Assembly: GCA_963678705.1 (NCBI GenBank)
Contig: CAVMBN010000126.1
Span: 372,001-436,000, forward strand
Direction of reading: 5' to 3'
DNA: 64,000 bases
Origin: Panorpa germanica
Lineage: Eukaryota > Arthropoda > Insecta > Mecoptera > Panorpidae
This document shows, one piece after another, positions 57,349-64,000 of the stretch. The translations under genes were made by a program, and so were the position numbers. The notes under the pieces were generated by a model. That model saw nothing but the letters and a program-made list of their open reading frames with translations, did no database searches and was not told the DNA's origin. Position 1 is the stretch's first letter. The number at the start of each line of letters is the position of its first letter.

Positions 57349-60300
57349 ATGACTACGAACTATATTGCGAGTGTGCCAAAGCTAAAAGGCAGAGAGAATT
57401 ACGATGAGTGGTGTTTCGCGGCCGAAAACTTGTTGGTACTAGAAGGGATGGAAAAGTACATCAAACCTAGTGCAGACTTCGAAGTTAAGCCAGTGGACGA
57501 CTCCAAAACGAAGGCAAAGCTAATTTTAACCATCGATCCAGCATTGTACGTGCATATAAGGAATACCAGGAGCTCGGCAGAATTATGGACAAAATTGAAA
57601 GCCATGTTCGATGACTCCGGTTTCTCAAGAAAAATAACCTTACTTCGACATTTGATTTCGATAAGACTTGAAAACTGTGATTCGATGACTACCTATGTCA
57701 CACAAATGATCGAAACGGCTCAAAAGTTAAATGGCACTGGATTTACAATAACAGATGAATGGGTCGGATCATTATTATTAGCAGGTTTGACTGATCGCTA
57801 TTCTCCAATGATAATGGCAATAGAACATTCTGGCATTTCGATAAGTGCGGATACTATAAAGTCGAAGTTACTCGACATGGAAGTAACCAGTGATTTTGAA
57901 GGTGCAGCTGGCGGTACGGCGGCATTTGCAGCGAGAAATAAATATAATTCTGGCAGCAGCGGTAAACCAAAGAAATATGGCGGCAACCCAATGTCGAACA
58001 AAAAGACCGCGGCAGATACATCAGCAAAAACAATCACTTGTTTCAAATGTAAAGAGGATGGACATTATCGAAATCAGTGCCCAATGTTGAAGAAAAACAC
58101 AAATAAATGCGTGTTTAACGTTGTTTTCCTAAACGGAAAGTATAACAAAAACGAATGGTACATTGACTCCGGCGCAAGTGCACACATAACAGCAAATAAA
58201 GATTGGGTAAAGAACATGAACACAACTCCATGTATACCAGAAATTGTTGTAGCAAATGAATCAAAAGTGCCAGTTGTTTGTTCCGGAGAAGTTGACATTA
58301 TTTCTAAACTTGGATGCAATATAATAGTGAAAGATGTGTTGTGTGTGCCTAGCCTGACAACCAACCTATTGTCGGTTAGTGAGCTCATTCAGAATGGCAA
58401 TCATGTGATATTTACAAAAAAAAACTGTTATATTAGAGACAAGAACAATGTTTTGGTGGCGACAGCTGATTTATCTGATGGTGTTTATAAGTTGAGATTA
58501 CAATCACAAAGTTGTATGTTGGCTACTACAGCTAGTGCAAAGTTATGGCACAGAAGACTGGCACATATAAACAGCCAAGACATGCACAGAATGAGAAATG
58601 GTATTGTTGATGGTTTGTCTTATGATAACTCACTTGACATAACCAAATCACAATGTACTACTTGTTGTGAGGGAAAACAAATGAGATTACCATTTTCTCA
58701 TGTGGGTGAGCGGAGTACAGAAACTTTACACAGAATCCACACAGATATTTGCGGCCCAATGGAAACAAGTTCTTTGAGTGGTGCTCGCTATTTCCTGTTA
58801 TTTGTTGATGATTATAGTCGCATGACTTTTATTTATTTTCTGAAGCAAAAGAATGAAGCTTTGAACAGATTTAAAGAGTTCAAATCATTGGTTGAGAATC
58901 AACAGAGTAAGAAAATAAAGGTGATCAGGTCAGACAATGGACTAGAATTTTGTAACAAGGAATTTGAAGGCTATTTGAAGCAAGCTGGAATTATACACCA
59001 GAAAACAAATTGTTATACACCTGAGCAAAATGGACTTTGTGAAAGGAGTAATCGTACAGTTGTTGAGAAAGCCAAATGTTTACTATATGATGCAAATTTA
59101 GATAAGAAATTTTGGGCGGAAGCAGCCAATACTGCTGTGTACTTGAAAAATAGATCGATTGCATCAGGATTGGATAAAACACCTTATGAGTTATGGTATG
59201 GATCAAAACCAGACTTAAGTCACCTACGTTTGTTTGGAAGCAAAATTATGGTGCATGTACCCAAACAGAAACGTTTGAAATGGGACAAGAAAGCTACACA
59301 ACATATTCTAGTTGGATATGGTGATGGTGTTAAAGGTTATCGTGTGTACAATCCTTCTAAGAACACTGTAATGATCAGTAGAGATATAATAGTGATAGAA
59401 GATGTAACACCTATCAAGGAAGTCAGTGAAGAGTCAGCTATTTGGATATCCAATGAAGAAAATCCTACCGACAATTTAGTGGAGGAAAGTAAAGATAAAG
59501 TGGGGGAGAGCAGAGATTCAGTGGGGGATCTGTCTAATAATGTTTCAGAAACAGATTTTTTAGATTGCTCTTCAGGTTCCTCATTACATACTGATGACAA
59601 TGAAACACTGACTGAAATAAACACTGAAGATGTTCCAGAACAAGCAGTATCAATACCTGAGCAAGTGCCAGATGTGCCAAGTAAGCGTCAGAGAAAGAAG
59701 CCTGAGCGCTATGGTATTAGCAACATATGTGTTTCCAGTACTGTTCCAGCATCGGAGGAGATTGTATTCTCAGAGGCTCTTGAAGGGCCTGACCGGGAGC
59801 AGTGGAAGCAGGCAATGGCTGATGAATTACAGTCATTTGAGGACAGTGATGCGTGGCAGCTTGTGGACCATCCAGGTGATGTGACAATAGTGAAGTGTAG
59901 GTGGGTGCTAAATAAAAAGTATGATTTTGAAAACAATGTAAGGTATAGGGCTCGATTAGTGGCAAAAGGTTTCTCGCAGAAACCAGGTGTTGATTATACA
60001 GATACTTTTTCACCGGTAGTGCGGCATTCTACTCTAAGATTGTTGTTTGCACTTAGTGTTCAAATGAAAATGAGTATAACACATCTAGATGTAACCACTG
60101 CTTTCCTTAATGGTTTTTTGAAAGAAAATATTTATATGTCATTACCTGAAGGTTTTGTAAACAAAAGTGGGGGAAAGGTCTTAAAATTAAATAAAGCCAT
60201 TTATGGGCTAAAACAGTCTTCCCTGGCATGGTATGAAAGAGTTAAAGAAGTTTTGAGTAGATTAGATTTCAAAAATAGTCAATATGAACCATGTTTGTTT

Positions 60301-61287
60301 ACAAAAATAACTGGTAAAATTAAAGTGATAGTGGCCCTGTATGTGGATGATTTTTTGATTTTTTCAAACAATGATTTTGAAACAAATAAATTAAAAAGTG
60401 TATTAGGTTCAGAATTTAAGTTAAAAGACTTGGGACCTGTAAGACAATATTTAGGCATGAGAATAAATTTAGATAAAAATAAAAATGTTATTACTGTAGA
60501 TCAACAACAATATATTGAACAGTTAGTTTCTAAATTTCAAATGTCTGATTGTAAGACACAAAGTACTCCGATTGAGCCTAAATTGAATTTAGATAAGTCA
60601 TCTGATAAATGTTTACCTGATGTTCCTTATCAAAAACTTATTGGAAGTCTGATGTATCTGGCAGTATTAACAAGACCAGATATTGCTTACTGTGTTAGCT
60701 ATCTCAGTCAATTTAATAGTTGTTATAGTCACATACATTGGAATTATTGTAAACGTGTATTAAGATATTTACTGCATACTAAAAGTTATTGTTTAAAATA
60801 TACCAATAATAACAATAGTAATTTACAAGGTTTTGTAGACAGTGATTGGGCAAGTGATGCTCTAGATAGAAAATCCTATACTGGATTTTGCTTTATGTTG
60901 TCAGGGTCTGCCATTTCCTGGCAAAGTAGGAAGCAGAAAACGGTTTCATTATCCAGTACTGAGGCGGAATACACTGCTCTTTCTGAAGCTTCAAGAGAAG
61001 CTATTTATCTAAGAAATTTAATGCATGAAATTACTGATGTATTTAATGTAATTGATTTGTATTGTGATAACCAAAGTGCATTGAAGTTAGCTTCGAGTAG
61101 TCAGAGTCATAATAGATCCAAGCATATAGATGTGCGTTGTCATTTTATTAGAGATGTTGTAAAGAACAACTTTGTAAAAGTTAAGTACATTCCTACTGAA
61201 GAAATGCCTGCAGATATTTTAACAAAAGGTCTTTGTCATCTGAAACATTATAAGTTTATGAATTTACTTGGCATTGTTTCTGTGTAA
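57349..61287 (+). CDS. gag-pol: Copia-2 Gag-Pol polyprotein
   Basis: 1312-residue polyprotein with all copia domains in order. Gag of UBN2/DUF4219 type at about 1-225; zinc knuckle CX2CX4HX4C at 231-244; protease Asp273-Ser-Gly; GAG-pre-integrase zinc site at about 395-445; integrase catalytic Asp466, Asp529 and Glu565 (35 residues between the last two); Ser/Glu-rich linker at about 700-790; RT with YVDD at 998-1001; RNase H with Asp1164, Glu1205 and Asp1240. The ATG is the first after the PBS and gives the usual copia start. No stop or frameshift is present and all catalytic residues I can check are kept, unlike every other pol gene here. It makes particles and copies and integrates its own RNA. 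Confidence 0.97.
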   Translation: MTTNYIASVPKLKGRENYDEWCFAAENLLVLEGMEKYIKPSADFEVKPVDDSKTKAKLILTIDPALYVHIRNTRSSAELWTKLKAMFDDSGFSRKITLLRHLISIRLENCDSMTTYVTQMIETAQKLNGTGFTITDEWVGSLLLAGLTDRYSPMIMAIEHSGISISADTIKSKLLDMEVTSDFEGAAGGTAAFAARNKYNSGSSGKPKKYGGNPMSNKKTAADTSAKTITCFKCKEDGHYRNQCPMLKKNTNKCVFNVVFLNGKYNKNEWYIDSGASAHITANKDWVKNMNTTPCIPEIVVANESKVPVVCSGEVDIISKLGCNIIVKDVLCVPSLTTNLLSVSELIQNGNHVIFTKKNCYIRDKNNVLVATADLSDGVYKLRLQSQSCMLATTASAKLWHRRLAHINSQDMHRMRNGIVDGLSYDNSLDITKSQCTTCCEGKQMRLPFSHVGERSTETLHRIHTDICGPMETSSLSGARYFLLFVDDYSRMTFIYFLKQKNEALNRFKEFKSLVENQQSKKIKVIRSDNGLEFCNKEFEGYLKQAGIIHQKTNCYTPEQNGLCERSNRTVVEKAKCLLYDANLDKKFWAEAANTAVYLKNRSIASGLDKTPYELWYGSKPDLSHLRLFGSKIMVHVPKQKRLKWDKKATQHILVGYGDGVKGYRVYNPSKNTVMISRDIIVIEDVTPIKEVSEESAIWISNEENPTDNLVEESKDKVGESRDSVGDLSNNVSETDFLDCSSGSSLHTDDNETLTEINTEDVPEQAVSIPEQVPDVPSKRQRKKPERYGISNICVSSTVPASEEIVFSEALEGPDREQWKQAMADELQSFEDSDAWQLVDHPGDVTIVKCRWVLNKKYDFENNVRYRARLVAKGFSQKPGVDYTDTFSPVVRHSTLRLLFALSVQMKMSITHLDVTTAFLNGFLKENIYMSLPEGFVNKSGGKVLKLNKAIYGLKQSSLAWYERVKEVLSRLDFKNSQYEPCLFTKITGKIKVIVALYVDDFLIFSNNDFETNKLKSVLGSEFKLKDLGPVRQYLGMRINLDKNKNVITVDQQQYIEQLVSKFQMSDCKTQSTPIEPKLNLDKSSDKCLPDVPYQKLIGSLMYLAVLTRPDIAYCVSYLSQFNSCYSHIHWNYCKRVLRYLLHTKSYCLKYTNNNNSNLQGFVDSDWASDALDRKSYTGFCFMLSGSAISWQSRKQKTVSLSSTEAEYTALSEASREAIYLRNLMHEITDVFNVIDLYCDNQSALKLASSSQSHNRSKHIDVRCHFIRDVVKNNFVKVKYIPTEEMPADILTKGLCHLKHYKFMNLLGIVSV

Positions 61288-61312
61288 TCATGTGTACTTA
61301 GATTATTCTGAT

Positions 61313-61321
61313 AAGTGGGGG
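61313..61321 (+). promoter_or_regulatory. Copia-2 polypurine tract
   Basis: AAGTGGGGG next to the TA-starting 3' LTR; primes plus-strand DNA synthesis in copia elements. Confidence 0.75.
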
Positions 61322-61443
61322 TATTGTAATAGGTATCAAAATATCACTACTTTGTAACTAGTAACGCCATCTGTAATCTGTTGTGTAAAAACTTTTTCTT
61401 ATGTCAAATATAGTCTGTTGCGAACTGCTAACGTGTCTTTATA
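61322..61443 (+). repeat. Copia-2 3' LTR
   Basis: Identical to the 5' LTR over 122 bp; followed by ACAAC. Confidence 0.9.
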
Positions 61444-61448
61444 ACAAC

Positions 61449-62397
61449 TAATGAACGTTGAGATTTACATTACGTACCAATTTTAAAGTTATCGCTTTGT
61501 TCGTCTAATTAGTGGGCTCCTTCTAACATAAAGGATAAGAAGGAATCCACTGTTTATTAATCTGTTTTAGATTGCAAACTAGACTGCCAGTAAGCCTTTG
61601 TCGTAGCGTCTGACTTTTGTGATGTCAATACGGTGACGAGTTGGTTCCATGTGTGTTCTAACGGAATACTATTTTCAAGGGCCTTGACATGTTTTCTGAT
61701 AGCGGCGGCTGTGGTTCTTAAACTATCACTCGACTTAGTAATCAGATTCGGGATGTTCAAGAACGATTGCATATCATGGAAAATTATCTTTTTCTTATTG
61801 TCATATGCTTTAGGAATAAGATTCCAACACAACTCATAATTTTTAGCCTCGACTTTTATAGAAGTAATTATGTCAAAAACTGCACCTTTTAGACAGCTTC
61901 GCAAGAGATAACTTTTTGTAACGGTTAAACCTGCTCTGACTATGTATTAAGCTTACGTAGCTTGACTTAAATAAATGCTTTTTAGATATGTCACTATGAA
62001 AGTCCGGTACGCCAATACGGGGTAGCTCAATGTCATTGTCGTACTGTGGTTTGAACGAAAATCAAAAGAAACGGGTAATGGATTAGAATCGATCAATATT
62101 TTATTGAATATTGATTCTAAAGTTTAATATTTATTATTGAATTCTTCAAGGATTTTGCCAATGCATGCCATTTCCTTATTATCATCAGCTTCCAATAATT
62201 GTATATCTATACAGATGTTGCTAAGTTCGGATAATAATGGGGAACAAATTCTCTTATACGTTTTAATGTCTTAGATATTATACGTAGATGGATCGTTTAC
62301 GTTAACTTTCTTTAATTATTTATTATTTTTTTATATATATTTTTAAATTACCTTGACAAGAATGCAACAAGGCATTATGCTTCTTTAGGTTAACCAT
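61449..62397 (-). pseudogene. gag: BEL-A gag, N-terminal part, right of copia-2
   Basis: DUF1759-like part, open at 61904-61557 with LRTTAAAIRKHVKALENS and KAYDNKKKIIFHDMQSFLN motifs, then the N-terminus with ATG at 62395-62397. Stops and shifts interrupt it. Joined to 57143 it matches the undisturbed gag order at 14811-15791. Confidence 0.8.
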
Positions 62398-62728
62398 AAT
62401 TGCAAATGAATGATTTTTAAAACAAAAGTTGGCAAAATACTAAAATAATTATTTCGATTAAATCATATTATCAAATGATAAATATATTTTAAAACTTAAT
62501 CAAAATGCGAAGGTATTGAAAATAAAGTACAATAAAAATTTCAATAATTAAAATGTAAATAATAATTGACAAAGGAAAGATTGAAGAATTTAAAATGATT
62601 AAACGTTTAACAGTTTAATGTTTTAAAAACCAGTAAGTATTCTAATGAAAAATAAATTACAATGCTGTTAGGAACATTAATGTTAAACTCAAGGTTATTA
62701 TTCAATACTTTAAAGAAACAATTGTACA
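62398..62728 (-). other. BEL-A leader, gag-proximal part
   Basis: No gene. Ends at CGCG (62729-62732), where the second gypsy copy is inserted, the same point as at 28340 and 16123. Confidence 0.65.
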
Positions 62729-62732
62729 CGCG

Positions 62733-64000
62733 AGTTAACGTATACTTTCTGGAAGCCGAAAAAAAATACCAAATTTATATTGTGTAGGTAATTAACTTAT
62801 TAATTCATATGTCGTAGTCGTCGTAAATAAAACCATTATTTAGGTTTATTTATTTATATTTTATTTATTTTTTTGTTTTTTTTTTTTGCAATTTATATAC
62901 TTTTGTATTTTTAAATTTAAATTATGGTAATGTCAATAATCTGCGATAGAAATTGACCATTACTGCATCAAAGAAACACGTACAGCGATTGTGGTGTTTC
63001 TATAGAGATTCTTTGAGCAAGTATAAGATTAAGCGATCTCGATTGATGCTTGCACTTTTACAGACTGCCTTAAAGTATCTCTAAAAACTGTAAATTGTAT
63101 AATAACCTAAGGGTAGGACCCTCAGTCAAGTGTCAAGTGGTTCTTAGAATCAGCGTGGGATTTACTACATAGGTTACAAGGGTCACGGTTCTGACTTGCG
63201 GTTTTTAAATGTATAATTTATGATTTTTATAATAAAGGAAGATATTGGTTCTATTTATTTACTGAACATTAAAGAACTCTTGTTATTTGATATTTTAGGT
63301 AATTATTGAATGCAATTTATGAGAATGTAACATAAAACTTTTGTAGGTCGTAATCCCATGTTAACTTCTCTACCTTTAAAGGGAAAATTACATTTTAATT
63401 TATTGAAATTAATTTTACTTTAGATTTATTGGTTTAGTTTTAATCTATTAATAATTGTAACATTTTATATTTATTTATTTTAGTTATTAGTTATAATAAT
63501 TCTAGATTTAATACTACATTAACAATAATACTTGTTAGTACTAATAAAATTGTGATGGAATAGGTTTATCTGATTGCGTGAATGACGTTAATAATGGTTT
63601 TGATTGGAAATAATGTTGATAAACTATAAAATAATGTTTCGGTTGATAATATTTTCGATAAGGTATAAATAATTGTTTTTGTTAATTGTTTTTTTCATAA
63701 GGTATAAATAATTGTTTTAGTTTATAGTTTTTTTGATCAGGTATAAATAAATGTTATGGATGATAGTTTTTTTGATAAGGTATACATAAATGTTATGGTG
63801 GGAAGGGTTTATTTTGCGGTTTATAGTGAGGTGATTTAAAACTTTGTGTTGGTCTATCTGGTGAATAAGATGAGTAGTATTTGCAATGAATGCGTTGAAT
63901 GTTTTTCTCTTCTAAAATGTACGACAATGCCTGTTTCATAGAGCTTGGCATTCTTGTTCTTATACTATCTCTCAATTTTCCTCTTTAACCTCTGTTAAAA
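62733..64000 (-). mobile_element. Second gypsy element, deleted, runs off the window
   Basis: 3' LTR at 62733-63366, then the 3' internal sequence shared with 28982-29160, then at about 63545 a direct join to gag sequence equivalent to about 35910. The deletion has removed everything between. Gag blocks SYSPDRPTQSFKSPHYKPQN and MRDSIRTRMPSSMKQA (63975-63793) and about five 39-bp repeat units (63600-63795) are visible. The 5' LTR lies beyond base 64000. Confidence 0.85.

Larger units (their letters stand above)
57144..61443 (+). mobile_element. Copia-2, intact Ty1/copia retrotransposon
   Basis: 4300-bp plus-strand element inserted in BEL-A gag with the duplication ACAAC (57139-57143, 61444-61448); the uninterrupted sequence is present at about 15040. 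LTRs of 122 bp (57144-57265, 61322-61443) are identical base for base. PBS at 57266, one complete gag-pol frame at 57349-61287, PPT AAGTGGGGG at 61313-61321. Every part needed for movement is present, and identical LTRs show a very recent insertion. Confidence 0.97.

Overview
The window looks like arthropod, most likely insect, nuclear DNA made almost entirely of nested transposable elements. It is strongly AT-rich by eye. Its families (BEL/Pao, Ty1/copia, errantivirus-like Ty3/gypsy, a 5'-truncated non-LTR element and a two-gene PIF/Harbinger element) are typical of insect heterochromatin or repeat islands. I found no single-copy host gene and no convincing RNA gene. The insect order cannot be settled from the sequence alone.

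The background is a mosaic of two old components. The first is a BEL/Pao family, here called BEL-A: minus strand, LTRs of about 505 bp at 1490, 17345 and 39808. The second is an AT-rich repeat, here called R, with a period of 4080 bp measured between 50223 and 54303; it carries three recurrent minus-strand reading-frame remnants (alpha, beta, gamma) that I cannot assign to a family. BEL-A and R alternate: BEL-A 1-2008, R 2009-13120, BEL-A 13121-23744, R 23745-25460, BEL-A 25461-42017, R 42018-55150, BEL-A 55151-62732. At 17345 and 39808 one BEL-A LTR serves two neighbours (pol and PPT on one side, PBS, leader and gag on the other), so BEL-A is in tandem form. The BEL-A copies where this can be judged lack RNase H through the same join.

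Younger elements sit inside this mosaic. Copia-1 (4155-8569, TSD AGATC) is decayed. A Harbinger element (17946-21104, TSD TAA) has both genes broken. Three gypsy insertions occupy one and the same point in three BEL-A leaders: a solo LTR at 16124-16764, a long copy at 28341-38952, and a copy from 62733 that runs off the window; the fourth leader, near 660, is empty. Inside the long gypsy lie BEL-B (30540-35763, TSD ATATG, apparently identical 339-bp LTRs, a 716-codon gag-protease-RNase H frame without the RT core) and a non-LTR 3' end (37371-38345, 12-bp TSD). BEL-C (44455-50168, TSD AATAG, plus strand) is a scrambled, non-autonomous BEL inserted in R. Copia-2 (57144-61443, TSD ACAAC) has identical 122-bp LTRs and one intact 1312-codon gag-pol frame; it is the only element here that looks able to move by itself.

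The most unusual signals are: (1) the 11-unit hairpin array in the BEL-B leader, whose arms alternate between two mutually complementary versions; (2) PBS-like tandem repeats behind the LTR in all three BEL families; (3) the tandem R unit with its unknown reading frames; (4) the shuffled and duplicated modules of BEL-C and its 3' tail that reads like a second PBS and leader; (5) repeated occupation of one gypsy target site with matched TSD variants.
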